A DNA stretch of 14,181 nucleotides from JBFGFG01 sp041627475 (GTDB lineage Bacteria; Actinomycetota; Nitriliruptoria; Nitriliruptorales; Nitriliruptoraceae). The DNA is taken from assembly GCA_041627475.1 (NCBI GenBank), contig JBFKQZ010000054.1, positions 1 to 14,181 of the forward strand, given 5' to 3'. Under the pieces are notes generated by a model. The model made no database searches. It had not been told where the DNA came from and saw only the letters and a program-made list of their open reading frames with translations. The translations under genes and the position numbers were made by a program. Within the stretch, counting starts at the first letter, position 1. Each line of letters opens with the position of its first letter. Below are positions 1 to 8,439 of this stretch, piece by piece.

Positions 1-747
1 GCCGACGCGAGCGGCGTGCGCGACGATGTCGTCGTGCCACTCGCCACCGCCCACGACGTCCAGGGTGAGGCCGGGGAACTCGTCGGCGAGCGTCGCGACG
101 GCGTCGATGGCCAGCTCGACGCGCTTGTGCGGGACGAGGCGACCCAGCACGACCACCCGGGGACTCGGCGAGGGGGCGACGTCCCCACGCACCAGCGCGT
201 TCGTCCCGTTGTGCACGACGTCGATCCGTTCGGCGGGCACGCCGAGCGAGAGCAGGTCCTGGCGGCTCGCGGACGAGACGGTCACCCAGCGGGCGCGCCG
301 CTGGACCCGTGGGGCGATCCGCGACTCGATCCACCAGCCGATGCGCCCGACGACGTCCCCGAACAGTGCGCGCCACTGCTCGCGGTGGGCGTGGTGGTGG
401 AGCACGACGACCGGGCGGCGCGACCAAACGGTCGCCCAGAACGGGATCCCGTTCTGGACGTCGACGATCACGTCGGGTGCGCCGAACGTGCCGCGGAGGT
501 AGGCGATCGATGCCCACGCGTAGACGCCGAGACGGCCGCCTCGCCGCACGGTCCGGACGTCGTCCACGACCTCGTCGTCGACCGCGCCCGGGTAGGCGGC
601 CGTCGCGACCGTCACCTGCCAGCCGCGTCGCGCGAGTCCGCGCGTCACCTCGTCCAGGTAGACCTCGGCGCCGCCCGCGTCCGGGTGGTCGCGGTCGCGC
701 CACGAGCACACGAGCACCGACGGCCCGTCGCCAGGCTCACTCGACAT
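1..747 (-). CDS. GT4-family glycosyltransferase, C-terminus missing at window edge
   Basis: Reads leftward from ATG at 747; 249 codons are visible and the rest lies beyond base 1. The N-terminal GT-B half has the family hallmark HPDAGGAEVY (residues 21-30), where the glycine-rich loop contacts the acceptor or donor. It continues with VDVQNGIPFW (95-104), a histidine cluster HHHAHREQW (117-125), VSSASRQDL (157-165) and VHNGT (178-182). The linker into the donor-binding half is visible as VLGRLVPHKRVE (200-211), including the K/R pair that binds the nucleotide-sugar phosphates, followed by the start of the C-terminal Rossmann domain. The EX7E donor motif would lie outside the window. These features fit a retaining cytosolic or membrane-associated sugar transferase using a nucleotide-sugar donor; the sugar cannot be told. 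The start overlaps the stop of the upstream gene by 11 bases, with GAGGTGG just before it as a likely ribosome site. It is the last visible gene of the leftward glycan operon. Confidence 0.88.
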   Translation of the reverse strand, partial: MSSEPGDGPSVLVCSWRDRDHPDAGGAEVYLDEVTRGLARRGWQVTVATAAYPGAVDDEVVDDVRTVRRGGRLGVYAWASIAYLRGTFGAPDVIVDVQNGIPFWATVWSRRPVVVLHHHAHREQWRALFGDVVGRIGWWIESRIAPRVQRRARWVTVSSASRQDLLSLGVPAERIDVVHNGTNALVRGDVAPSPSPRVVVLGRLVPHKRVELAIDAVATLADEFPGLTLDVVGGGEWHDDIVAHAARVG

Positions 748-2629
748 CTTCCACCTCGCCGGGGAGGTCGTTGTCGACCTCGAGGAAGCGGATCCGCTCG
801 ATGCAGGCAGTGGTGTCCTCCGCGGCACGGACCGTGACCTCGATGGCCTGCGCGCGTCCGAGCAGGTCCATGGGCAGGACGAGCTCACCGCGGCCGTCCT
901 CGACCGGTGCGGTGACGCCGGGCTCGGGTCGCAGCAGGTCGCGCGGGGGGTAGCCGACGTCGACGGTCATCTCCCCGTCGGTCCGCAGGGCGAGGACGCG
1001 GGGAGCGGGATGGGGTGCGAGCCCGACCGCGAAGCGCATCTCCGTGACCGTGCAGACGTTGGTCCCGAAGGCGGCGAACTCGCCGCTGACGTCGACGAGG
1101 GGGTTGTCGGCGAACTGGGCCCCCTCCTGGTCGAAGAGCACCTCGGTGCGGAGCGGCTCGATGTTGCCGTCCGCGGTGACGACCGAGTCCGGGTCGGTCA
1201 GCGAGACGTCGAGCCCGACGACGAGGCCATCGAGCCAGGACATCCTGCTGCCGGGGATCAGCGAGAGCAGGAACGGCGGCATCGGCGCTTCGAGCACCCG
1301 GGGTGTCGACTCGTGTTCCGCGAGCGACCGTTCCAGGTCGGCCGTCCACGCACCGGACGCGATCGCTGCGGAGGAGGCGAGCCGGGTGCCGTGGGACCAC
1401 GCGGTCGCGCCTGCCACGCCGAGCAGGGCAGCCACCGCGATGCCGCGCAGGACCACCGTCCGCCACCGCGGCCGGTCCGTGGTGCCCCCGAGGCCGTCGA
1501 GGTGGAGACCGGCCGCAACGGCGATCACGAGGTAGGTGAGACCGTCGAGGTGGTACCGCGGCGCGAGGGCGGCGAGCTCCCCGAGGAACGTCGTGCGCGG
1601 TCCCGTCGACAGGGTGAGGCTGATCACGAGCACGGCGCCACCGACGACGAGCCCACGTCGTGCTGCGGCGCCGTGGCGGACGACGAGGAGCGCCAGTATC
1701 GCGACGGCGACCCACGCCCCGATCGCGAGGGGCGCCGGGACGTCGGGGACCGTGTAGTTGGGCTCTGTCGCACCGACGCCGACGAGCATCGGGGCCGACA
1801 TCTGCACGAGACCGCGCAGCAGTGCGACCGCGATCGTCGACACCTCGCCCACCTCGGGCGCCAGACCGCTGCGCTGCGTGACGGCCAGGTAGAGCGCGAG
1901 GAGCAGGCCGTAGCTCCACCACACGCTTCGGTCCTTCCACAGGCCGAGCACGACGGTCTCGAGGTCGCCGCGGCGGAGCAGGACGTACTCGAGGAGCAGC
2001 ATGAGGACGACCGCAGCGCCTGCCTTGAGGCTGAAGAGCAACCCGACGCCGACGGCGAGCACCGACAGCAGGGGGGCGCCGCGCGGGAGGTCGCTCGACG
2101 TCCCGCGCCAGCGGAGGTAGAGCAGGACGCCGCAGAGGCCTGCCAGGAGCGCGGGGTAGAAGTGGTAGGCCGCCGCGTACCAGAGCGCGGCCGGCAGGCT
2201 GGCCGGACCCGCCATGACCAGCGCGAGGGTGGCGGGGACCCACCATGAGGGTCGCCCCAGTCGGGTGACGACGGCGGCGGCGACCGGGACGCATGCGCCG
2301 GCGACGGCCGCCATGAGGGCGTGCATGACCAGGCGGTCCGTCGGCCCGATCGCCAGCTGCAGGGCCGTCAACGCGTGGTGGCCGGGCGCGACCTGGGTCA
2401 GGAACACCGGTGCGAGCAGGAGGTCGCCGAGGGACTCGACACCGCGGTGCAGCTGGAGGTTGAGGATGTCGTCCTCGACGAGACCGGCCGGGCGTGACAG
2501 CAGGAACACGACGACGGCCGCCGCGAGTCCGCAGACGTACGGCCACAGTCGCAGTGGCCAACTGCGTCGCAGCACGTCCGTCGGCACGTGCGGGGCGGCG
2601 ATCTCCATGGGGCTCTGGATCTCAGGCAC
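737..2629 (-). CDS. Polytopic membrane protein, GT-C glycosyltransferase-like, with C-terminal soluble domain
   Basis: A 630-residue protein. About 10-12 hydrophobic helices span residues 33-412, then a soluble domain runs from about 430 to 630, probably outside the cytoplasm. Just after the first helix is an acidic loop, LVEDDILNLQ (50-59; E52, D53, D54). This is the place and style of the catalytic acidic loop of GT-C lipid-phosphate-sugar-dependent transferases. A GPRTTFLGELAALAPRY segment (343-359) sits in a late loop. The soluble domain is beta-rich in appearance and has only two cysteines (C526, C609), which could form a disulfide. I do not recognise a named family, so the GT-C role is inferred from topology, the acidic loop and neighbours. 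GTG at 2629 is chosen over ATG at 2608 because GGAGGTGG lies at 2641-2634, with its GGAGG core 7 bases before the GTG. The gene overlaps the acyltransferase stop by 8 bases and the GT4 start by 11, consistent with coupled translation. Confidence 0.75.
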   Translation of the reverse strand: MPEIQSPMEIAAPHVPTDVLRRSWPLRLWPYVCGLAAAVVVFLLSRPAGLVEDDILNLQLHRGVESLGDLLLAPVFLTQVAPGHHALTALQLAIGPTDRLVMHALMAAVAGACVPVAAAVVTRLGRPSWWVPATLALVMAGPASLPAALWYAAAYHFYPALLAGLCGVLLYLRWRGTSSDLPRGAPLLSVLAVGVGLLFSLKAGAAVVLMLLLEYVLLRRGDLETVVLGLWKDRSVWWSYGLLLALYLAVTQRSGLAPEVGEVSTIAVALLRGLVQMSAPMLVGVGATEPNYTVPDVPAPLAIGAWVAVAILALLVVRHGAAARRGLVVGGAVLVISLTLSTGPRTTFLGELAALAPRYHLDGLTYLVIAVAAGLHLDGLGGTTDRPRWRTVVLRGIAVAALLGVAGATAWSHGTRLASSAAIASGAWTADLERSLAEHESTPRVLEAPMPPFLLSLIPGSRMSWLDGLVVGLDVSLTDPDSVVTADGNIEPLRTEVLFDQEGAQFADNPLVDVSGEFAAFGTNVCTVTEMRFAVGLAPHPAPRVLALRTDGEMTVDVGYPPRDLLRPEPGVTAPVEDGRGELVLPMDLLGRAQAIEVTVRAAEDTTACIERIRFLEVDNDLPGEVEDVE

Positions 2630-3944
2630 CCAGCCACCTCCGCGCGGTGTCGCCCCAGACGGTCGTCGCCAGCGCACCGGCGGCGAGGCACAGCACCAGC
2701 GCGATCGCGGTCGCGCTCACTGGTCGCAGGGACAGGATCGGGCTGCCGAACACACCGGCGACCGCGGCCACGAGCGGCGGATGATAGAGGTAGAGCAGGT
2801 AGCTCTGACGGCTCGTCCTGCGGACGATTGCGTGGGGTCCCGATCGCGCAGCCAGGGCCAGGACGAGTAGCGCCGCGAGGACGGCCCACATGGCGAGGAC
2901 CGTCAGCAGGCGCCGCAGGTCGGTGTCCGGTGGCGTGAAGGCGAGGGCCGCGACCAGCGCCGTCGCGAGGGCGACGGCGCTGGCCCGTGGGCCGTCCGGC
3001 AGCGACCGCAACCGGTCACGGTGGGGGCGCAGCAGGTAGCCGGCGAGGTAGTAGCCGAGCCAGGTCATGGGTTGGTAGTTGTGGGCCACGAGGGACAGGT
3101 CGGCGAGCTCGATCCCGACCGTCGCGACCGCGGCCCCCGCGAACAGCCACCACGTCGTGCGCCGGCGCAGCCGCAGCAGCAGCGGGGTGACCAGGGTCAG
3201 GGCCACCAGCACGGCGACGTAGTAGTAGGGGCCGACGGCGGACGCCGTCAGGAGCGACCGGACGACCGGACGGGCCTCGACCACGGGGCTGACGCGCGAC
3301 AGGGCCAGCATCAGGACCGAGGCGAGCAGGTACGGCGGCAGGATCCGCCACAGCCGGCGCCGCAGCCAGGCGAGCCCCACCGGAGCCTGCGGCAGCAGCC
3401 AACCGCTGAGGAAGATGAGCGTGGCCACGCTGAACCGCGTGACGTCGGCGAGCCAGTGGTCGAGGAAGGCCTGGGCCGGCACCCGGAACGGCAGGCCGTG
3501 GATCAGGAGCACCGTCACGATGGCGAGCGCCCGGAGCCGGTCGACCTCGTCGAGCGTCCCGGGCGTGCGGGACGGCTCGGACGTGCGCGACGGCCCGGTC
3601 GTGGGCGGTCGCGCGTCGGGCAGCAGCAGCGCGCCGACGAACGTGCCCACGGCTGCCCGGGCGACGAGGTCCACCCAGTCGCGAGCCGCCACGGTGACGA
3701 CCACGGCGACCTCGAAGGGGCTCGGCACGCCAGCGACCAGCCAGCCCGCCGCGGTGACGACGACGAGCAGCGCGGCGAGGGCCACCGCGCGCCGGCGGGT
3801 CCCAGCACCCCAGCGGCCCCAGAGCACCACGCCCAGGGTCGCGCCCCCGGCCACGACGCCGAGCAGGACCCAGACGACCGCCGCCACGGGCCACGAGCGA
3901 CGCGGTGTCGCGGCCGTGGGCGTCGGTGCCGTGGTCATCGTCAC
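2622..3944 (-). CDS. Membrane acyltransferase, acyltransferase 3 family, with extra N-terminal membrane module
   Basis: A 440-residue integral membrane protein. Residues 131 onward match the acyltransferase-3 family, which moves acetyl, succinyl or other acyl groups onto surface sugars. The family entry motif is LDEVDRLRALAIVTVLLIHG (131-150), with conserved R138 and H149. FLSGWLLP (178-185), RRLWRILPPYLL (196-207) and, near the end, SYLLYLYHPP (381-390) follow, with about ten helices in total. Ahead of this lie about 110 residues with roughly three hydrophobic segments (20-42, 52-72, 85-109) and a Pro/Thr/Ser/Arg-rich linker (110-130), which the core family does not need. The start is GTG at 3944: it forms a GTGA overlap with the stop of the AftD-like gene and has GGAGG 5 bases upstream. 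ATG at 3938 is an alternative. Position in the operon suggests it acylates the glycan made by the neighbouring transferases; the acyl donor and site are unknown. Confidence 0.85.
   Translation of the reverse strand: MTMTTAPTPTAATPRRSWPVAAVVWVLLGVVAGGATLGVVLWGRWGAGTRRRAVALAALLVVVTAAGWLVAGVPSPFEVAVVVTVAARDWVDLVARAAVGTFVGALLLPDARPPTTGPSRTSEPSRTPGTLDEVDRLRALAIVTVLLIHGLPFRVPAQAFLDHWLADVTRFSVATLIFLSGWLLPQAPVGLAWLRRRLWRILPPYLLASVLMLALSRVSPVVEARPVVRSLLTASAVGPYYYVAVLVALTLVTPLLLRLRRRTTWWLFAGAAVATVGIELADLSLVAHNYQPMTWLGYYLAGYLLRPHRDRLRSLPDGPRASAVALATALVAALAFTPPDTDLRRLLTVLAMWAVLAALLVLALAARSGPHAIVRRTSRQSYLLYLYHPPLVAAVAGVFGSPILSLRPVSATAIALVLCLAAGALATTVWGDTARRWLGA
2634..2641 (-). promoter_or_regulatory. Strong ribosome binding site deciding a GTG start
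   Basis: On the minus strand this reads GGAGGTGG, with the GGAGG core 7 bases before GTG at 2629. It lies inside the end of the acyltransferase gene. For the ATG at 2608 the spacing would be too long (about 28 bases), so the site supports the GTG start and an 8-base gene overlap. Confidence 0.6.
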
Positions 3945-6900
3945 TGGTCCCTCCGTCGTCGGAGTGCCACGGCCGCCGCGACCGCGAGGGTCGCGGCACT
4001 GCACCACTGCGCCAGTCGTGTCGGTCCCTGCGGGGCGAACGTGACGGTGACCCGTTCGGTCCCGGCGGGCACGATCCACCCCGCGGCGTAGCCGCCCGCG
4101 ACGAGCGGGGGACCGAGGTCGCGACCGTCCGTCTCGGCGCGCCAGCCGGGGTGCCACGCCTGGCCGCTCGAGACGAGGACGGGCTCGTCGGCGGGCGTCG
4201 GCAGTTCGAGCTCGGCCCGCGTCGGGTCGTCGTCGACGGCCCCGCGCACGGTGGTGGCCACCGGGACGTCGTGGGACCCGCCGGTCACCGGTGCGGTGCC
4301 CAGGGCGAGGTGGTCGACCGTGACGAACGGTGCGTTCTCGACGCGGAGGACGCCGCCGGGGACATCGACGGGATCGCCGCACCCGGTGACCCGGACCGGT
4401 GCGCCGGCCGCCGCCGGGACCGTCGCGCGTCCGCGGACGTCGTGGACGGTCCCGTCCGGGGCAGTCACCGTGGCGACGACGGTGCACTCCCCTGCCGGCC
4501 ACGGTGTCACGCGCCGGGCCGTGGCGACGGTCGCCGCAGGGTCGAACCGTGCGGGGAACGGCAGCTCGAGCGACCGTCGGAGCGTCGCCTCCTCGTCGTC
4601 GAACGGGTCGTCCGGGTCACCGTGGAGGCGGGACAGCAGGAGGCGCAGGGGGGCGTCGGCCAGCGCCTCGGTGAGCTCGGGCACCACGGCGGCGCGGTCG
4701 GTGAGGGTCGTCGGGAGGCGCGCGCCCAGCCGCGTGGGGCCCCAGGCGTCGGCGTCGCCGAGCACCACCAACTCGTTCACGGTCGCAGGGACGAGGGGGT
4801 CGCCGGAGGTGTCCGTGATCGTGACCCGGACCCGGTCCGTCACCTCGCCGATCCGGTCCGCCGTCGCGACCCCGTCGACGACCGGGACGTCACGGGAGGT
4901 CCCGCCCACCTCGATGGTGACGCGTTCGATCGCCTTGCCGCCGGTCGCCACGACCACGCTGACGCTGTCGACCCGGCCGGGCCGCGTGGCCTCGAGCTGG
5001 ACCCAGCCGTCGCGACTGTCGGTGGCGGTGCCGTACTGCCAGCCCGTGCTGAGGTCACCGTCGTTGGCGAGGGCCGGTTGCCCGGCAGCGCGGCGGCGGA
5101 GCAGCGCGTACGGGTCGCCGCTGGCCGTCACGACCGGGCCCTCGTCGGACCGCACGGTCTGGTGCGCCGGGTCGGTCGTCCGGGCCCGTTGCTCGGTGTC
5201 GGGCACGTCGTCGTCGGCCGCCAGCAGCGGCGTGTACGAGTCCGTGAGCGACCCGATGGTCCAGCTGCGGCGGTGGTTCGTGTCGGTCAGGACCACCTCG
5301 CCACCAGCGTCCAGCACGGTGGCCAGCTGGTCGTCGTCCAGGTCGTCGAGGTACAGCATCGGACGGCTCGCCGGGTCGGTGCCGGCCCGGACGAGCTGGT
5401 CGACGGCGAAGGCGTCACCCACGACCACCAGCGGGTCGTCGAGCGTCCACGCCTGTGCGACGGCCGTGGCCGGCAGGGCCACCTCGGTGACCGCCGGCAG
5501 GTCGGGTGGTGCGTCCGAGGGGCTGAACCCCTGCGCGCGGGCCGTCGGCCCGAAGGTCGTCACGAGCGCTGTCCCGTCTGCCTCGAGCACGTCGGCCCGC
5601 AGGTCGGCGGTGGCCCGGCCGAAGTTGCGGCGCCAGTCCGTGTCACCGCGCACGAGCGCCGTTCCTGCTCCCAGCAGGCGGGTGTGCGTCGTCAGGGATC
5701 CCGGGCCGAACCGGTCGAGCTCGAGGCCGGTGCCGAACGCACTCAGGAGGTTCGCCGCCGGCGCGGACCCCGCGGGGATGGTCGAGCGCCACAGGACGTG
5801 CCGGTCCGCCCACAGGGCCGCGTCGAGGTCGTCGACGCCCCGGTGGCCCCACAGGTACCGGACGGCGGCGCTGCCCGGCAGCAGCAGGAGTCGGTCGTCG
5901 CTGGGCTCGTCGGTCGCCGCCGCGGCGACGTACCAGTAGTCGGGCACCGGGTACTGGTTGGGATGCAGGCCGCCGGCCGCGACGGGGCCGGCGGCGACGG
6001 CCACGACGGCCACGACGCCGGCGGTGGCGGTGGCGGGCGTGACGCCCCAGTCGCGGCGGAGTCGCGGGCTCGTCACCCCCGCGCCGAGCGCGAGGGCCAG
6101 CCCCAGGACGAGGAAGCTCCCCGCCTTGTTCGTCGTCCGGAACGCAGTCGCGGCCGGCACGGTCTCGAACAGCCACGCGAGCGCCCGGCCGACGGGGCTG
6201 GCGCCACCGGCGCCGTTGATGCCGAGCAGGACCGACGTGCCGACGGCCACGAGGCCCCCGACGAGGAGCTGGACCCGGCGGGGCACGCCGAGGACGGCGA
6301 CGAGGGCGGCAGCCGTGAGGAGGAAGCCCGCGACCACCACCACCGGTGAGGTCAGGAAGGCCAGCTGCTGTGCGTTCTCGATCTGGCCGTCGATCACGAC
6401 GTAGTTGGTCCACATCCCCATGCCGCGCAGCACCTCGGTCGGTGACCCGAGGCGGGCCAGCCCGACGGGGTCCTCGGTGTTGAGGAGCACGTCGCCGGCG
6501 GAGGAGCCGGTCGCGAGCAGGGACGGCACCAGCCAGTAGGCACTGAGGCCGACGGCCACGACGCCGATGCGCACGAGCGTGGCCGCGGCTGCTCCTGCGG
6601 TCGTGGCGCGCACGCCGACGGCCCAGCCCGCCAGAAGGAGCACCGGCAGGACGTACATGAGGTTGACGACGCCACCGTTGATGCCGGCCATGGCGCCGTA
6701 GGCGAGGCCAGCCACGGCGGCGTCGCGCCAGGTGCCCGAGCGCAGCGCCCGGTGCGTGGTGAGCAGGACCCACGGCAGGACCGCATGGGGCAGTCGGACC
6801 GGCAGGTTGTTGGCGCCGACGACCGTCCACGGGTGCCAGGCGTGCACGAGGCCGGCGAGCCACGGTCCCGCCCCGCGCCGCCCCGTCAGCTCGGTGACCA

Positions 6901-7237
6901 GCCGCGCGGCACCAGCGGCGCCGACCAGCAACAGCGCGACCATGAACAGCCGCTGGGCGAGCCAGGCCTCCACACCGACGGCGCGGACGACGGTCAGGAC
7001 GGCCGCGACCGGGAGGATGCCCGTGTTGTAGTTCATCTGGCCGAGGTGGGGGTCCGGCTGCCAGACGTACAGCGAGCGGTGCAGCAGCAGCCCGGGGTTG
7101 GCGTACAGCTCGGGTTTCGTGTCCGGGGAGAAGACGCCGAACGCGTCACCCACGACCACCAGGAGGGTCACGAGCCCGAGCGCGATCCACGCCACGGCCC
7201 AGGGCTGGGCACGGATGCGGTGGAGCACGACGGTCAC
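3941..7237 (-). CDS. AftD-like alpha-(1->3)-arabinofuranosyltransferase-domain protein (GT-C)
   Basis: A 1098-residue membrane protein. The N-terminal half (about 12-420) is polytopic and the C-terminal half is a large soluble region closed by a final helix near 1078-1092. Motifs shared with the AftD/DUF3367 group include SPDTKPELYANPG (37-49; candidate catalytic D39 and E43 after the first helix), YVWQPDPHLGQMNYN (57-71), the helix-boundary motif HAWHPWTV (132-139), LPHAVLPWVLL (149-159), and FRTTNKAGSF (366-375). Residues 710-830 look like a discoidin/F5-8C-type carbohydrate-binding fold (LANDGDLSTGWQ, then WVQLEATRPGRVDSV). Near the end, SSGQAWHPGWRA (1023-1034) and AGGYAAGWIVPAG (1047-1059) are typical of this class. 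Mycobacterial AftD adds arabinofuranose from a decaprenyl-phosphate donor at the outer membrane face and is longer (about 1400 residues). Here the actual sugar is unproved. GTG at 7237 is chosen because it makes a GTGA overlap with the flippase stop; a downstream GTGA overlap couples it to the acyltransferase. Confidence 0.85.
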   Translation of the reverse strand: MTVVLHRIRAQPWAVAWIALGLVTLLVVVGDAFGVFSPDTKPELYANPGLLLHRSLYVWQPDPHLGQMNYNTGILPVAAVLTVVRAVGVEAWLAQRLFMVALLLVGAAGAARLVTELTGRRGAGPWLAGLVHAWHPWTVVGANNLPVRLPHAVLPWVLLTTHRALRSGTWRDAAVAGLAYGAMAGINGGVVNLMYVLPVLLLAGWAVGVRATTAGAAAATLVRIGVVAVGLSAYWLVPSLLATGSSAGDVLLNTEDPVGLARLGSPTEVLRGMGMWTNYVVIDGQIENAQQLAFLTSPVVVVAGFLLTAAALVAVLGVPRRVQLLVGGLVAVGTSVLLGINGAGGASPVGRALAWLFETVPAATAFRTTNKAGSFLVLGLALALGAGVTSPRLRRDWGVTPATATAGVVAVVAVAAGPVAAGGLHPNQYPVPDYWYVAAAATDEPSDDRLLLLPGSAAVRYLWGHRGVDDLDAALWADRHVLWRSTIPAGSAPAANLLSAFGTGLELDRFGPGSLTTHTRLLGAGTALVRGDTDWRRNFGRATADLRADVLEADGTALVTTFGPTARAQGFSPSDAPPDLPAVTEVALPATAVAQAWTLDDPLVVVGDAFAVDQLVRAGTDPASRPMLYLDDLDDDQLATVLDAGGEVVLTDTNHRRSWTIGSLTDSYTPLLAADDDVPDTEQRARTTDPAHQTVRSDEGPVVTASGDPYALLRRRAAGQPALANDGDLSTGWQYGTATDSRDGWVQLEATRPGRVDSVSVVVATGGKAIERVTIEVGGTSRDVPVVDGVATADRIGEVTDRVRVTITDTSGDPLVPATVNELVVLGDADAWGPTRLGARLPTTLTDRAAVVPELTEALADAPLRLLLSRLHGDPDDPFDDEEATLRRSLELPFPARFDPAATVATARRVTPWPAGECTVVATVTAPDGTVHDVRGRATVPAAAGAPVRVTGCGDPVDVPGGVLRVENAPFVTVDHLALGTAPVTGGSHDVPVATTVRGAVDDDPTRAELELPTPADEPVLVSSGQAWHPGWRAETDGRDLGPPLVAGGYAAGWIVPAGTERVTVTFAPQGPTRLAQWCSAATLAVAAAVALRRRRDQ

Positions 7238-8430
7238 CCGGCCGCCCCACGGGCGCGGACGACGGCGCGGCCACCGCCGACGGCGACGGCGACGGCGAGG
7301 GGGACGGCGACGACGCCCGCCGCTGCGGCGGCGTCGGCGGGCCCGGTGAGCAGCAGCGCTGCGGCGACCGCGACCCCAGCCGCGCCGACCAGCACCGAGG
7401 CCCCGCGTCGCCCGGCGGCGATGTCCGCCAGCGTCAGTACCTGGAGCCCGAGTGCACCGGCACCGATCCAGACGAACCGCCACAGGTGTGGGCCGATCGC
7501 ACCGAGCTCGGGGCCGAACGCGGTCTCGGCCAGCCACGGACCGAGCAGCACGGCCCCCAGGGACCCGATCGCGCCGAGGCCCACCACGCCGAGGAGTGCT
7601 GCCAGCACGAGACGACCGGTCCGGTCGACGACCACCCGGGGGAACCAGAGCAGCACGGCGAACTGGGGGAGCCAGAACGTGATCCGGGCCGCCGTGACCC
7701 CGGTGGCGTAGCGGCCTGCCTCGAGTGCGGGGAGCTGGGCCGGGGCGAGCACGGCGTCAAGGTGGACCACGACGAGCAGGCCGATCATGGCGCCGACCGC
7801 ACGGCGCACCGCACCGTCGGCGTCCGCGCCCCGTGCCGCGGGGTGGCGGTGGCTGGCGGCCGTCGAGGCCGCGTACTGCGTGACGTACCCCGCGAGGACG
7901 GCCACGGCCGCAACGTCGACGGTCCCGATGGTCGCCATGCCGAGCCAGCCGAGGACGAGCTTGGCCGTGGCGCCGGCGACCATGACCCACCCGAGCACCG
8001 GGAACCGGCCGTGTCCCTGGAGCAGTCCCTCGTTGACGGCGGTCCGCGGCAGGAGGGCCGCGGCGACCGGGATGGCGACCAGGACCAGCCAGCCGCCGAT
8101 CGACAGGACGACCCAGGCAGCGGTGGTGACGGCCACCACCACGACCCCGATGAGGTTCCCCAGCCGACGGCCCAGTGCCCGGTCGACGAGGCTGGGGGCA
8201 CCGAGGACCCCAGCGGCCGTCAGCGCCTGGACCGCCATGCCCGGCGCGAGGCCGAGCAGGACGATGCCGAGGAGCGCGACGAGGTCGCTGAACGGTCCCG
8301 GGTCGAGGAGCCGTCCGGCGATGACGACGAAGCCGAAGTTCGCCGCGTGGGTCACCAGCGTGAGGCCGGCGAAGCCGACGCCAGCGCGGGCCGTCGACGG
8401 CGCTGTGCTCCCGAGCTCGTGCGTCCGCAT
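7234..8430 (-). CDS. Flippase-like 12-helix polysaccharide export membrane protein
   Basis: A 398-residue protein, almost entirely hydrophobic. About twelve helices can be placed (roughly 18-38, 50-70, 92-110, 112-128, 145-163, 168-186, 212-228, 250-267, 274-297, 315-337, 343-362, 367-385). Size and layout fit the MOP superfamily of Wzx-type oligosaccharide flippases and MATE-like exporters. These flip undecaprenyl-linked sugar units from the inner to the outer face of the membrane. The loop LLPRTAVNEGLLQGHGRFP (126-144) after the fourth helix resembles the conserved loop in that group. Charged residues inside helices are few, e.g. H223/D225 near 220-228. I picked ATG at 8430, since the hydrophobic N-terminus follows closely. 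The only upstream sequence is Arg-rich and not membrane-like, and a TACGGT box 9 bases before this ATG suggests a leaderless or near-leaderless message. It is the first gene of the five-gene leftward operon. The family assignment rests on topology and context rather than a diagnostic motif. Confidence 0.72.
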   Translation of the reverse strand: MRTHELGSTAPSTARAGVGFAGLTLVTHAANFGFVVIAGRLLDPGPFSDLVALLGIVLLGLAPGMAVQALTAAGVLGAPSLVDRALGRRLGNLIGVVVVAVTTAAWVVLSIGGWLVLVAIPVAAALLPRTAVNEGLLQGHGRFPVLGWVMVAGATAKLVLGWLGMATIGTVDVAAVAVLAGYVTQYAASTAASHRHPAARGADADGAVRRAVGAMIGLLVVVHLDAVLAPAQLPALEAGRYATGVTAARITFWLPQFAVLLWFPRVVVDRTGRLVLAALLGVVGLGAIGSLGAVLLGPWLAETAFGPELGAIGPHLWRFVWIGAGALGLQVLTLADIAAGRRGASVLVGAAGVAVAAALLLTGPADAAAAAGVVAVPLAVAVAVGGGRAVVRARGAAG

Positions 8431-8439
8431 CGCGCGGGG

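Noticed and set aside
16..837. Plus-strand open frames over the left edge
   Set aside because: Low-complexity Arg/Pro/Asp/Val sequence; the minus strand encodes a clear GT4 glycosyltransferase that the shadow frames hide.
3945..4502. Extension of the acyltransferase frame upstream of GTG 3944
   Set aside because: The added sequence is Arg/Pro-rich shadow of the AftD-like C-terminal domain; GTG 3944 has GGAGG and a GTGA overlap.
3905..6349. Long open frame (814 codons) on the plus strand opposite the AftD-like gene
   Set aside because: It is Arg/Gly/Asp-rich without helices or motifs, while the minus strand carries consistent AftD-class motifs and soluble-domain sequence.
7256..7320. Imperfect GGCGAC-type short repeat
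   Set aside because: It lies within the flippase 3' end and encodes an Ala/Val helix with Gly; best explained by codon bias, not a functional repeat.
7238..7537. Extension of the AftD-like frame upstream of GTG 7237 (about 100 codons)
   Set aside because: The added residues are Arg-rich and overlap the flippase helices; the GTGA overlap and the first membrane helix fit the start at 7237.
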